Shown: positions 42,006-52,400 of the stretch, piece after piece
Numbering within the stretch: the first letter of the stretch is position 1
Layout: every line of letters starts with the position of its first letter
Source of the DNA: Streptomyces sp. AA1529
Lineage (GTDB): Bacteria; Actinomycetota; Actinomycetes; Streptomycetales; Streptomycetaceae
Direction of reading: 5' to 3'
Assembly (NCBI RefSeq): GCF_000280905.1
Contig: NZ_ALAP01000103.1
Coordinates: 158,137 to 222,136, forward strand
Length of the DNA stretch: 64,000 nucleotides
Program-made: the position numbers and the translations under genes
Notes under the pieces: generated by a model
What the model was told of the DNA's origin: nothing
What the model saw: the letters and a program-made list of their open reading frames with translations, nothing else
The model's database searches: none

Positions 42006-42542
42006 TCAGGTCCATAGGCGAAACAATTCAGTGTCTCCGCCCAGCCCTCGGGCGCTGGCGACCGCTTCGGGTAGGGAGAAGCCGAGAACGAGCACCTGGT
42101 AGTAGAAGGCCGAGGTGAAAGCTAGAACCGCTGCTCCCGCTGGGTATCTCAGAGGCGCGACGTAGGCAGAGCACCCCCCGCCCAGGAAGGCGCGCGCCAG
42201 GGCATCAGTCCCGGTAGCACAGCCGGTGCTGAGCACAGCGGACCGGGGCGAGCAACTCAGCTCGGCCACGATTGCGGGGGTGAGTACGTCGTTGAAGGGC
42301 TGTTGCTCCGTGAGTTCGGGTGCAAGCCGGTCCAGGACCATGCCTCGGCTATCGCCGTGGCAACTGAAGACCAGGTGCTCCGCTTGGCTCAGCGTGCCGT
42401 TCAACACGTCGGCCAGGTGGCGAGGAGATCCGACGGGCAAGAGCCGGACATCGGCCCCGTACCCGGCGAGCAGGTCCCGGAGTGCGTAGGGTGCGCCGCC
42501 GGTGTGACCGATGGCGACGACGTCCACAGTGGTGACAAACAT
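42006..42542 (-). CDS. Minimal CHAT/caspase-like protein (predicted cysteine peptidase fold)
   Basis: 178 residues, ATG 42542. The pattern matches a compact caspase-type fold: strand VDVVAIGHTGG, a second strand ADVRLLPVG, HLVFSCHGD (candidate catalytic His 62), strand SAVLSTGCATG (candidate Cys 108), then VAPLRYPAG and a helical end with GFSLPEAVASAR, comparable to the LSAC...RW...ALR order of CHAT domains. There is no N-terminal helical repeat. Product names for small homologues may differ, since the match is structural rather than sequence-level. It is an isolated minus-strand gene between a decayed region and a peptide/synthetase pair. Substrate and role are unknown. Confidence 0.55.
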   Translation of the reverse strand: MFVTTVDVVAIGHTGGAPYALRDLLAGYGADVRLLPVGSPRHLADVLNGTLSQAEHLVFSCHGDSRGMVLDRLAPELTEQQPFNDVLTPAIVAELSCSPRSAVLSTGCATGTDALARAFLGGGCSAYVAPLRYPAGAAVLAFTSAFYYQVLVLGFSLPEAVASARGLGGDTELFRLWT

Positions 42543-42873
42543 CTTGGCGCGGCTCCGCAGTACGCGTTGTTCTCGACCTGAGCGTGAGATCGCGCAGGTG
42601 ACGGCACCGGACTCCTACCTGACCTCAGCCATAAACCGGCCCCGCGGCGGGCCAGGTCTTCCCGTTTCACCCGCGTCGACCGCCTCGTTGGGGCCGAACG
42701 AGTGAGGCGGAGCGAGACGATTTCGGTACGCGACAGGAGTGGTCGTCGGAAGGTGTGGTCGCGTGCTGGACGCTTTCGAGTCACGGACGATCGCTGGAAA
42801 TCCTCTGGACAGCACGCGAATGCCTGGTCACAGTGAGGGATCAGTTGATTACATTGGGGAAGGGGGGGTGTTC
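42543..42873. other. 331-base intergenic region between divergent CHAT-like and peptide genes
   Basis: No convincing coding sequence. It should hold the promoter of the CHAT-like gene on the minus strand (not identified) and the peptide-gene promoter described separately near its right end. Open frames here have no family resemblance. Confidence 0.5.
42827..42855 (+). promoter_or_regulatory. Candidate promoter of the peptide/asparagine-synthetase-like genes
   Basis: GTCACA (42827-42832), a 17-base spacer, and TACATT (42850-42855). The start codon at 42874 follows with an AAGGGGGGG ribosome binding site at 42860-42868, leaving a very short 5' leader. Confidence 0.4.
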
Positions 42874-43011
42874 GTGTCGACGAAGTCCGTGCCCGGAGAT
42901 GGGCAGCACGGCAAGGGCAGCAAAGGTGTCGTGGGCGGCGAGCCGCAACGCGGTGCTGTCGCCTTCATGAAGGACCTGGGCCGGGGCATGCTGGCTCTGC
43001 GGCGCCGGTGA
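42874..43011 (+). CDS. 45-residue peptide, coupled to the asparagine-synthetase-like gene
   Basis: GTG start with a strong A/G-rich ribosome binding site. It encodes a Gly/Lys/Gln-rich peptide (MSTKSVPGDGQHGKGSKG at the start, ending FMKDLGRGMLALRRR) with no signal peptide or Cys. Its TGA overlaps the GTG of the next gene by four bases, so both are translated together. A short peptide directly ahead of an ATP-dependent amide-forming enzyme resembles a RiPP precursor, but the peptide lacks a recognisable lasso leader or core pattern. It could instead be a regulatory or leader peptide. An in-frame upstream ATG at 42739 is unlikely. Confidence 0.45.
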   Translation: MSTKSVPGDGQHGKGSKGVVGGEPQRGAVAFMKDLGRGMLALRRR

Positions 43012-44325
43012 GCTTGTTCCCGCTGTTTCAGGACGGCGTCGGCCAGCAGTCAGTGGATCCGCTGACATTGGCCGGCCCCGCTCCTGTTGTCGACCTGGAA
43101 GCCCTCGCGCTGCTGCTGGCTCCGCCCGCGCTACTGGGGGAGTTCGTTCCCCGTTCGCCGTGGAAGGGCGTGGAGCGTGTCTCAGCCGGGCTCCCGCAGC
43201 CGCAGCCGGGCTCGCTGCCCCGCGCGTTTTCCCGGGCCGTCGAGGCGGTGGCCGCGGATGCCGAGGTGATCGGTGTCCTGGTCTCCGGCGGGCTGGACTC
43301 CCTCGCAGTTCTGGTCCACGCGCTGCGGATCGCCAAGGGGCGTCGGGTGGTGGCGTTCACCACCGACCTGACCGACGATGCCGGGGGGCAGCGCCGCCGC
43401 AGTGGTCCGGCGGCTTCTGGCCGACTTGGAACTGCCGGCCGAGTTGGTGGTTCTGGACTCGGCCCGGGACCGGTCCGAGCCGGTGTGGTCGTCCGTGGGG
43501 CCGCGGTTGGATGCGTTGCCGGAGGTGAATGCCGCTGCTGCGGAGCGGGCGATAGCGCTCGGCTGCGGGGTGCTGCTGTCGGGCGACGGTGCGGATGAAC
43601 TGCTGGGGGTCCCGCGCTTCGCTACTGCTGCGGTGGCCGCGCGCCGGGGTGTGCGGGCTGCTGTCCGGTACATGGCCGATGTCGCCTCCTCCGGTCCTGG
43701 CCTGCCGGGCGAGCTGGCCGGAGCGATGGCAGGTCTGCTCCCGCACGGGTTGCGGGCGCGGGCGTACTGGGCGGCGAACTGGCCCGCCTGGTGTGACCCG
43801 GTCGCACCACCCGTGCTCGCCGAGCCGTACCGGTCGGCGGCGACCGCGTGGGCCAGGCAATGGGTGGATACCCAGGTCGCCGCTCACGCAGCAGCCGGGC
43901 GTTCGTGGGCACGGGCCGACTCATGGGACGCGGCCTTTCCCCGCGAGGCGATCCCGCCCGCGAGCGCTGTTGCTGAGGCGTCGCCGTTCCTGCACGAGAC
44001 GTTCCTCGCCGCCGCGCTCGCGCTGCCGCTGGGCGACCGGTACCACCCCGGCTTGCCGTCGACCTACCTGCGATGCAAGGCACAGGTGGTGCGGTTGCTG
44101 CCCGCGGCGGCACTGCCGGTGCTGCCGCGGCACAAGCAGTACTTCAAGACCGCGCTCGCGCAAGCGTCCACATCCGGGTGCCGCGCGCCGCGGTGCGTGG
44201 AGGCTGGACTGCTCGACGGCCAGGCGCTGGCGGTCGAGTCCGACACGGCAGTACTGCTGGTCGTGGCGGCCCTGGAGCGGTGGCTTGCCGGGGCAGACGA
44301 GAAAGCGGCTGTTTTCAACGGCTGA
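43008..44325 (+). pseudogene. Asparagine-synthetase-like (ATP-PPase) protein, frameshifted in a G6 tract
   Basis: Two frames make one protein of about 439 residues. The first part (GTG 43008 onward) ends near VAFTTDLTDD; the second resumes GGSAAAVVRRLLADLELPAEL. The break coincides with six Gs at 43383-43388; five Gs would restore one frame. The PP-loop SGGLDS (residues 93-98) and a second ATP-site motif LLSGDGADELLG are present, as in the C-terminal domain of AsnB and lasso-peptide or beta-lactam cyclases. The N-terminal glutaminase domain with its Cys2 is absent; only ~85 residues precede the PP-loop. It may form amide bonds on a peptide or small molecule. The frameshift may be real, a phase-variable tract or a sequencing error. 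Confidence 0.65.
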
Positions 44326-44378
44326 TCCAACGAGGTCAAGTCCCCAGCAGTTGCGCGGGCACGCGCGCTCCCGAGCGT

Positions 44379-45260
44379 CTACGGGCTGCGGGTGAAGGAG
44401 TGCAGCCGGTCGACCTCGTTGAAGCCAGCCCGGTCGTACATGCTGTTGGCAGCGGTGCGGTCGCGCTCAACATCGCCAGACGGGGCGTCGTCGTCGACGT
44501 AGAGGATCGCCTCTCTGGCGCCGAGCCCGGTGAGCAGATCAAGGGCCGAGCCGAGCAGGGACAGGCCCAGGCCCCGCCTGCGGGCAGGCGGGGCGACGCT
44601 GATCCACCACAGCACGCCCACCTCTGCGACGGGGCGGCCGATGGTTGCCTCCGCCAGGAGCTCCCCGCCTTCGCGGACCTCCAAGCGCTTGCCCGGCGGG
44701 TCCTCACACTCCTCGACCGTGACGTGGGCGGCGCGCGGCAGTCCTGCGATCGGCAGCGGACTGCGCATGTAGCGCCACAGGTCGCGGCCGGTGAACCCGG
44801 CGTCTTCCAGTGCCTGGTGGGTTGCCGGACGGCGGCCGACGGGAAGGCCCTCAAGGCCGAGGGTGAGGGCGGAGGCGAACTCGAAGGCGTGCACGGTGCG
44901 CTCCCCGAGCCGGTCGAGCGCGCGGGCGACCAGGGCCTTGGCGAGTGCGGGGTCCTCGCGGCAGTGCAGCCACAGAATGAACCCGGCCCCATCCGAGGGG
45001 CGGGTGGCGTAGGAGACGATGCCGAGCACCGTCCCCGACTCGTTGTGCATGACCTCGGTGACGGGCGGGGCCAGCTCCGCCCACCAGCCGCCGTCCACCG
45101 GCGAGCGGCCGGCCAGCGCCTCGGCGAGCATCGTGGCAGTAGCCAGCGGCTGGCCGGGCAGCCGATCGGCGCCCACCAGATCGAGCACGGCCGCCTCGTC
45201 CGTGGCCGCGTAGGGCCGCACCGAAAGTTGTGCCATCGAACGGGATGTCGTGATCGCCAC
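44379..45260 (-). CDS. GNAT-family acetyltransferase
   Basis: 293 residues from GTG 45260, which has GGAAG upstream; ATG 45236 is the alternative and lacks a ribosome binding site. The C-terminal domain carries the acetyl-CoA motif VGVLWWISVAPPARRRGLGLSLL (R/Q-x-x-G-x-G/A type) followed by LYVDDDAP and NSMYDRAGFNEVDRLHSF. The N-terminal half (AATDEAAVLDLVGA to ATHQALEDAGF) looks like a second, diverged GNAT-like domain, as in tandem acetyltransferases. The substrate is unknown. It is convergent with the asparagine-synthetase-like gene, 53 bases apart, so a shared pathway is possible but unproven. Confidence 0.82.
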   Translation of the reverse strand: MAITTSRSMAQLSVRPYAATDEAAVLDLVGADRLPGQPLATATMLAEALAGRSPVDGGWWAELAPPVTEVMHNESGTVLGIVSYATRPSDGAGFILWLHCREDPALAKALVARALDRLGERTVHAFEFASALTLGLEGLPVGRRPATHQALEDAGFTGRDLWRYMRSPLPIAGLPRAAHVTVEECEDPPGKRLEVREGGELLAEATIGRPVAEVGVLWWISVAPPARRRGLGLSLLGSALDLLTGLGAREAILYVDDDAPSGDVERDRTAANSMYDRAGFNEVDRLHSFTRSP

Positions 45261-45760
45261 GGGCTGCTTCCGCCTTCCTCGTCGGATTCCTTCTGCTCCA
45301 GCCTGCCCCTGCCCCGGTCCGCACGCCACCACCTTCGTGGGGTGTTTGGAAACCCTCTTTGAGCTTGAGATGGCCACTTGAACGAACGAGTTGGCAGTCT
45401 CCCGCTGCTCCTGTCGGAGGACGAAGCTGCACCAGATCTGCCGGTTGTCGCACGCCCGCCCTGCCCGTTCTCTCGGCAAGCCCGTTCGGCGTGGCCGTCA
45501 CTCCCTTCACACCGGCAGGACACGCACCGGCCCTGGCAGGCGAATGTCGAAGGCGCAACGGCCCGGGCCAAGAGCCAGGGATTCGGCTCCTCTCCCTACC
45601 GGCTCGTGCAGGCCATCCCGCTCCCGGAGACCCTCCACGATCCTTCCGCTACAACTGCGCGGATCTCGACCTGTCAGCTATGGAGATGCCGGCCCTCCGG
45701 CCCAGCCCGCCGAACGAGTGACCAGCGTGTGGGACGGAGAGTCGTGAGGGGCAGTCTCTG
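45261..45760. other. 500-base gap between the acetyltransferase and pglX
   Basis: Several short open frames cross this stretch but none shows a recognisable family, coupled start or consistent codon bias. It would contain the acetyltransferase promoter (minus strand, near 45280-45400) and the pglX 3' end. No hairpin or repeat of note was seen. Confidence 0.45.
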
Positions 45761-48700
45761 TTACTTCTTGGCAGTTCGGCGTCCACGTGCGGGCGCGGCC
45801 GGCCGCCAGGCGCGCAGGTCGTCGTCCGTCAGGCCGTGCTCGCCTTGGACCATCTGCCGGTCTCCCCGGAAGAAGGCGGCAGGGGAGGCGCCGAAGGTGG
45901 CGTCGAACTCGTCGTGCCACTGGTCCAGCCAGGGCTGGAGCTCCAGCAGCCCCGCGAGGAAGGGGGCCACCTGCTCGGACGTCAGCTCCTCGTGCGCGGC
46001 GATGTAGGCGTCGAGGGCGTACGCCTGCTCCTGGTGGTCCCACCCGGCCCAGCCGTACAGCTCGGGCTTCGCCACGTTGGTCTGCCCGTAGGAGATGAAC
46101 CGCTCCTTCGGCACATCCAGCTTGCCGCGCGCCCGCCAGTAGGAGGGGCGGAGGAAATCGGCGGAGGTGTACTTGGGCGGCACGGGGATGCTGTCGCGGA
46201 TCTTCCGCTTGGTCGGCTCGTCCGGCGCCGCGTCCTCCTCCCGCTGGAGGTCCCATACGTGCTCCCAGTCCTCCCGCTTCTTGAGCCCGGAGGGCTTGTA
46301 GCGCAGGGCGGCGAGGAACGGCACGTGCTCATCGGCTATCAGCTCGCCGACGACGGTCGCCAGCTCCTTGCGGGGCGCATAGATCTTTGCGACGGACACG
46401 AAGTCCTCGTCCTGAGAGAGCGCGTCGGTGAGCCGGGAGAGCGTGACGAGCGCGGGCATCCCGTTCTCGTCGTACCAGTGCTCCTTGTTCTCCATCCGGT
46501 CGAGCAACCAGGATTTGAGGGCCTTCTCCTGGAGCGCGTCCCACCCCTCGGTCGCCCACCGCCGCTTGTACTCGGGCCTCTCCACCATGCCAATGGCGCG
46601 GGACGACTCAATGGCATCGATCCGCTTCTGCACCACCTCGCGATATGCGGAGGGCCAGTGCTCGGGGATCTCGGTGATGGGCGTGGAGCCGTGCCGCTTG
46701 AACCATTCGTCGCTGGCTTCCCCGGCCTGCACTTTGCGGGCCAGCACGATCTCGAAGGCGCGTTCGCCGAGCGCGAGTTCCGGGATGTCGGGGGAGTCCG
46801 GGTCCTCGGAGACGCGGAGGTCCTCGGGGTGCAGGTTGTAGAGGGAGTAGACCTGCCAGTCGAGTTCCTCTTGGAGGGCGATCATGCGGGCGCGCGTTGC
46901 AATCCAAGCGCCGCAGGCCGCACGAAGGGCGCGAGTTGTGGGAGTGGCCGTTTTAGCGGTAGTCGATGGGCTGACGGCGGTGAGTTTGCGACTCAAATTG
47001 TCCAGCGTAATTGGAAATCGAGTGGGCGGATTGGCGGGAAGGGGGAACTCCGCGATATTTGCGCCATTGAACTGGTAGCGGTCTGTCCAGGGTTGAGAAC
47101 TGACGCGCGCTCCGTCCCCTCCGATCGGATCGCCCCCCTTGGGGTAACAACGCAGCTTGAGCCACAATGCAGCCACAGAGCTATTGAGCACGCCGAGAAT
47201 GTTTAGATGCCCCTCCTCATTGGTTCCGTTGCGAAGTTTGATTACTGGCGCGGTCTGTTTGAATACGTTTCCACCATAATCCAAAGCGAAATGATTGTGT
47301 GTAGCAACTTCGGCGAACGTGATTGATAGCGGCGTGCGATAGGCGGAGGGGGTATATTGCATGAACTCCCACCAGTGGAGACCTGCATCCTCCATGTTTC
47401 CTTGGAACGTGCGCCGAACTTCGAGGAGGCGGCGAAACGGCCAAAGTTCGTTGGCCAGATCGCTGGGCTGAAGCTCCTGTGCATACGGGAACCAAATTGT
47501 TTCTTTTGGGTCGGCGCCCCAATCTCGCACCACCTCGCCAGTCATCAATGGTCGGAGCCCCTGTCGATTAGCGATCGTTCGATGGGTGCTTCGAGCTGGG
47601 CGAATGAATGCCTCATCAGCTCCGGCTCGGATGGCGCGTCCCACTGGAAGCTCAATGACAAATTTCAAGAGATTGATACTAGTCTTATCTAGCTGGCGGG
47701 TCATTTCAAGGCCCCCGTCAGATAGGATCCAGGGCTGAGTGGCGAAGCACTCTTCCCTTTCCAGGTCATCTACTGAAACCCATTGACTTACGCTTCCCGG
47801 GTTGTCGATCTGATCGATTATTGCGGTCCAAACGAGCCCGATGCTACCTTTTTCTGGTGCCTTAGGCTCACCGTGGACGCTCCGTACTGTCCGGATCATG
47901 CGGGACTTAGTGCCACCTCTACGTCGTTTTCCGATCAGGATGACGGTAGGAGTTCCATGCCCCGGAATGTATGCGCCGGAAGTATCAATGACCTCGGTCA
48001 ATTCGATCTCATGCTGAAAATACGACTCGATTAGCGTTCTGCCGAATTCTCGCTTCGTGAAGGAGTTGGATGTGATTTGGCCGACTCTGCCGTAACCATG
48101 CCCAGTGTCTTGGCTGCCTTCGATTGAAAGCTCGAAGAATCGCTGCGCGAATGGCACAGAGAGAGCGTATGTTCCAACGCAAGAGCTGTACAGGCTCCGG
48201 TACAATTCATTTAGCCTCTTATCGAGGACTGAAATGTATGGAGGATTCCCCGCCACCACGTGATACTGCCCCGGCTCAAGAATCCCCGGGTGCTCGTGCA
48301 CGTCCTCCATCTCATACTTGAAGTCCGCGAGCTCGTCGGCGCCCTCTTCCTCCGAGTCGTCGAACAGGTTGCCCTGCTTGTGCCGGTGCTTGATCAGGGA
48401 GTCGCCCACTGCCAAATGCATCGGCCACTCATAGCGCCCCGCTTCCTCCAGCGTGCGCATCCCACTGGCCGCCATCGCCGCAACCAACAGCCGGAACCGC
48501 GCAATCGCCACCGCGAACGGGTTCACATCCACCCCGTGCACCGAGTCGAGCGCAGCCCGCACCCGCTCGTGCACGTCGACACCTGGGCGGCCCTCCGCCC
48601 ACAGCCGCACCAGCCGCCGGAAGGCGCCCAGCACGAAGTGTCCCGATCCGCACGTCGGGTCGATCATCTTCAGGCCCTCATAGCCGAACTCCCCAACCGC

Positions 48701-49384
48701 AGGGGTCATCGTCCGGTCGAGGATGAACTCCTCGACGAACTCCGGGGTCTGCAGCAGCGCGTACGTCTTCCGCGCTGCCTCGCTGAGGTCCTGGTACAGG
48801 TCGCCGAGGAACCGCGTGTCCCAGCCCCGCGTGCCGTCGCCGTCCTCCTCCAGGGGGTCCGTGAAGTCGTGGACGAGGACGCCCGCCTCGTCCCGCTCCC
48901 GCCAGAACTCGACCAGCTCCCGGGCGCCATCGTGCGACAAGGGAATCTGGAACAGCGGATTGTGGCGGCGGTCGAACAGCAGCCGGCCCGCCTGCCCGGC
49001 GCCCAGCTCGTCGAAGGCCCGCTCGATCCACCCCCGGTACGTCGGGTCATCCGCCGTGGCCACGTACTCCTCGTACCGCGCCAGGGCCAGATCCCGGCGG
49101 TCGTCCTCCGGGGCCGTCAGATACGGCTCCGGGATCAGCCGGTTGTCCTCGCAGAAGCGGACGAAGACCGTACCCAGCACCCACGCCACCGCGACCTGAG
49201 TGACGCGCTCGTCCAGCCAACTGTTCCAGGTGGCGGCCGTCCGCCCGAGCTTCTTCGCCCGGTCGTACTCACTCCGCAGCTTGGCCCCGACGTCACCCGC
49301 CAACTTCACCTGCTGCGCGAGATCGCTCTGGACCGCCTTGACCTGCTGCTTGAGGTCGTTCAACAGAGCCTTGCGGTCGATCAC
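45761..49384 (-). CDS. pglX: BREX-2 adenine-specific DNA methyltransferase PglX
   Basis: 1207 residues from GTG 49384; AGGGAG is about nine bases upstream. It opens IDRKALLNDLKQQVKAVQSDL as in other PglX proteins. The SAM-binding motif is in LKMIDPTCGSGHFVLGAFR, and the catalytic NPPY motif is in VAGNPPYISV (~residue 378), marking an N6-adenine methyltransferase. The region coding for residues ~390-830 (46900-48250) is clearly less GC-rich than the rest and probably contains the target-recognition domain. PglX marks host DNA for self-recognition. In S. coelicolor the gene can be phase-variable. Here it follows pglW by 55 bases on the minus strand. Confidence 0.93.
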   Translation of the reverse strand: MIDRKALLNDLKQQVKAVQSDLAQQVKLAGDVGAKLRSEYDRAKKLGRTAATWNSWLDERVTQVAVAWVLGTVFVRFCEDNRLIPEPYLTAPEDDRRDLALARYEEYVATADDPTYRGWIERAFDELGAGQAGRLLFDRRHNPLFQIPLSHDGARELVEFWRERDEAGVLVHDFTDPLEEDGDGTRGWDTRFLGDLYQDLSEAARKTYALLQTPEFVEEFILDRTMTPAVGEFGYEGLKMIDPTCGSGHFVLGAFRRLVRLWAEGRPGVDVHERVRAALDSVHGVDVNPFAVAIARFRLLVAAMAASGMRTLEEAGRYEWPMHLAVGDSLIKHRHKQGNLFDDSEEEGADELADFKYEMEDVHEHPGILEPGQYHVVAGNPPYISVLDKRLNELYRSLYSSCVGTYALSVPFAQRFFELSIEGSQDTGHGYGRVGQITSNSFTKREFGRTLIESYFQHEIELTEVIDTSGAYIPGHGTPTVILIGKRRRGGTKSRMIRTVRSVHGEPKAPEKGSIGLVWTAIIDQIDNPGSVSQWVSVDDLEREECFATQPWILSDGGLEMTRQLDKTSINLLKFVIELPVGRAIRAGADEAFIRPARSTHRTIANRQGLRPLMTGEVVRDWGADPKETIWFPYAQELQPSDLANELWPFRRLLEVRRTFQGNMEDAGLHWWEFMQYTPSAYRTPLSITFAEVATHNHFALDYGGNVFKQTAPVIKLRNGTNEEGHLNILGVLNSSVAALWLKLRCYPKGGDPIGGDGARVSSQPWTDRYQFNGANIAEFPLPANPPTRFPITLDNLSRKLTAVSPSTTAKTATPTTRALRAACGAWIATRARMIALQEELDWQVYSLYNLHPEDLRVSEDPDSPDIPELALGERAFEIVLARKVQAGEASDEWFKRHGSTPITEIPEHWPSAYREVVQKRIDAIESSRAIGMVERPEYKRRWATEGWDALQEKALKSWLLDRMENKEHWYDENGMPALVTLSRLTDALSQDEDFVSVAKIYAPRKELATVVGELIADEHVPFLAALRYKPSGLKKREDWEHVWDLQREEDAAPDEPTKRKIRDSIPVPPKYTSADFLRPSYWRARGKLDVPKERFISYGQTNVAKPELYGWAGWDHQEQAYALDAYIAAHEELTSEQVAPFLAGLLELQPWLDQWHDEFDATFGASPAAFFRGDRQMVQGEHGLTDDDLRAWRPAAPARGRRTAKK

Positions 49385-49439
49385 GCGACGTCTCCCTCTA
49401 ACTCGAACTTTTGAACTGCACGCTTCATCTGCTCGCCGC

Positions 49440-52400
49440 TCACTTGCTGCTCGCCCCCGACCGGTGGGCGTTCTGCACCCACGACTCCGGCAGGGTGATC
49501 CACTCGCCCAGGCCCGCCTGGTACGCGACGGCGACGGACCCCAGCTTCGGTTCCCGGGCCGGGTCGCTCTGCGGGACCAGCAGCCACAGGCCGCGCCCGC
49601 CCTGGCGGGCCGCTTCCGCGAGGCGGTCCAGCACGCCCATCGCGTCGTACCGTGCGAAGACGGCGGCATCCGTCAGCAGCACCGGGCCCTCACCAGGTCC
49701 GGAGCCTGCGCGGAAACCGCTGTCCGCGCCGCCGCCCAGCAGCTCCCGCACCCGTGGCTCCACCGAACCCCACGCCGTACGCGCGTACTCCGCGAACTTC
49801 ATCGCACCCCGCGAGCCGGGCTCGGCGACATCGGCCTTCAGCAGCGTCTCCCAGGTGGGCTTGGTGCCCTCGGGGACCAGGGCGTGCATGGCCTCCAGGA
49901 AGAGTTCGGTCACCGAGACGACGCGGGCGCGGAACCGGCCGTCTGCCGACCCCAGTTCCTGAGTGGCCTGCCAGGCACGCGCTTCCCGTACGGTCAGGAC
50001 GCGGTAGCCGTCCCGCCGTGCGGAGGCGAGGAGGCGCTCGTCGGTCCGGACGGCGTCGGCCAGTGTCGGGTCGTCGGAGTAGCGGGTGACCGTGCCGACG
50101 TCCGTGGAGCGGCGCCAGGCGCCGGTCGTCAGATAGCTGGAGGCCGAGTCCATCCGGGTCGGCAGGTAGCGCAGCGTCTTCGTGTCCTCGCGCAGCGAGA
50201 GGGTGAGGTCGAAGCCGGCGCTGCGCAGGGCCTTCGTCAGCGGGCCCGCGGTCGGCAGGTCGCGGGTTGTGCCGCCCCGGCCGTCCGGGACGACGAGTTC
50301 GGGGAAGCGCGTGCGTACGCGCTCGTGCACGTCCTGCCCGGTCAGTCCGGGCTGCCATTCGTCCGGCACACCCGGGTTGAGGCGTACCAGGCCCGCCTGG
50401 GTGAGTCGCAGGGCCCGTACCAGGTCCAGGTCGCGGGGGTAGATCTCCAGCCGGGGGGTGGCCGCCGCGTTGGTGGACGCTGAGGCGGCCAGCTCGACCA
50501 AGCGGCGCTCGTCCCATTCGACCTCGCCGGGCGGCGGGGTGAGGGCGCCGAGTTCGGCCAGGACCGTCGTGGCCGTCGGCAGGGTGTCCAGCCTGGCCAG
50601 GCGGTCGGCGGTCTTGCCCAGCCGGGAGGCGTAGTCGAGCAGACCGGGCGCGGTGGGGGTGTCCGGAGGGTCGCCCTCCATGCCCGTCTCCTCGTCGGCC
50701 TCCCGTACGTCCAGGGCGAGCAGCCCGGCGCCCAGGACCTCCTCGGTGGCCTTGCGGTTGGGCTGGTGCTGGAACTGGGCGCTCTCCGGTTCGAGCTGTT
50801 CGACCTCCACCACGGCCCGGACCGCCGCGAGTGCCAGCGCGCGCCGCTGGGGGCGCTCCGGGAGCTGGGTGCCGCGGCGCAGCACGAGTGCGTCGGCGAT
50901 CTCGACGGCGGAGGCGACACGGCCCAGTCCGGCCAGCAGTTCCGTGATCTCGTCGCGGAGGGCCCGCACCTCCGGGCGCTTCTTCCAGCGCTTGCGCTCT
51001 TCCTTGAGCATCTGCGGGATGCGGCCGGCCGACAGCCCCAGCGCGTCGGCGACCTCCCTCTGCTTGGGCCAGACGCCGATACCGGGCAGGGTGCCGTGCT
51101 CGTCCGGCAGCCGCAGCAGCAGCCGGACCATCTCGACCTTGTTGTGGTTGGAGCCGTTGTTGTTCAGCTCCGGGACCAGGACGGTGGCGAGGGTGTCGAG
51201 GCTGAGGGCGCGCAGCGCGGATTCCGGCAGCTCCTCGGGCCGATCGGTGGTCGCGGCGACACCGTCGGCGACAGCCGACTCGGTGCGGGTGAGCTGCGCC
51301 AGCTCTTCCTTCGCCTCGGCCCGGCCGCGTGCCGTCAGCGGCGAGACGGGGGCCTCGCGGAGCAGCTCGCCCCACTGGCGCTGGCGGCGCTGGACCTCAC
51401 CGCGGGTCTTGGCGCCCAGGCCCGGGGCGTTGAGGAGCTTGCGGCGGCTGTAGTCCAGCAGGCCGCCGACCGTGGTGATGCCGAGGCCGTAGAGGAACGA
51501 CTCGGCGGCCGGGGTGAGGCCCGCCGCGGAGAGGTGGGTGTCGCGGGTGACCTGCTCGGCCAACTGCTCGCGCTGCTGCTCGGCGGAGAGCGGTTCGGCG
51601 TCCGCGATGCCGGGCCGGCCGTCCGGCGTTCCGTCCGCGGCCTTCGGCTGGCCTCCCTGCTGTTGCTGCTGGGCTGCCCGACCGTCCTGGCCGGAGTGTC
51701 CCGGATGGCTGCTGTGCCGGGAGCGGTGGCTGGAGGGCACCGTCTGCGAGGCGTCCAGGAAGATCCTCTTCCAGGCGTCCCGCATCGGCTTCAGCTCGGG
51801 GAACCGTTCGGCGGCGTCCCGGTGCAGGGCCTTGCGGAAGAAGCGCACCAGGCCGTCGCGTACGGCGGGTTCGAAGGCGTCGGCGGCGATGGTCGGGCAG
51901 GGGAACTCCTCCGGGTCGGTCTGCCGGGGCAGGACCGAGCCGTCGCCCCACTTGGGCAGCTCGCCGGAGGCCATCTGGTGCAGGGTGACCGCGACGGCGT
52001 ACCGCTCGGCGTGCGAGTCGTAGGCGGTGCGCACCAGGGTGCCGATGAACGGGTCGAGATAGCCCTCCGTGCCGGCCTCGTGGTTCTTGGCCGGGTAGCC
52101 GGCCAGGGAGAAGTCGATGAGGACGAGCTCACGGGTGCGGTTCGGACGGACCCTTATGGCAATATTGTCCGGTTTGATGTCGCGGTGCCAGACGCTCTCA
52201 CCCTCCAGGAAGTCGACCGCGCCGAACAGGTAGTCGCCGTACGCCTCCAACTGGTCAATCTGGAGGCGCCCGCCTTCCCGGAGCAGCCGGGCCACGGTCT
52301 CGCCCCGGTGCCGTCGGCGACCGCTGCCGGAGGCGGACGGCTCGACGGCCTCCTCGCGCTCGTCGCCCACGTACTCCAGGGCGAGCACCGTGCGGCCCCC

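Noticed and set aside
41569..42015. 147-codon minus-strand frame in the decayed region as an intact gene
   Set aside because: Frame and codon use change along its length; only parts look protein-like, in different frames.
45359..45721. Short plus-strand frames between the acetyltransferase and pglX
   Set aside because: No ribosome binding site, no coupling, no family; amino-acid composition typical of random high-GC frames.
46880..48250. Low-GC part of pglX considered as a separate inserted gene
   Set aside because: The pglX frame runs through it without a stop and homologous methyltransferase regions continue on both sides.
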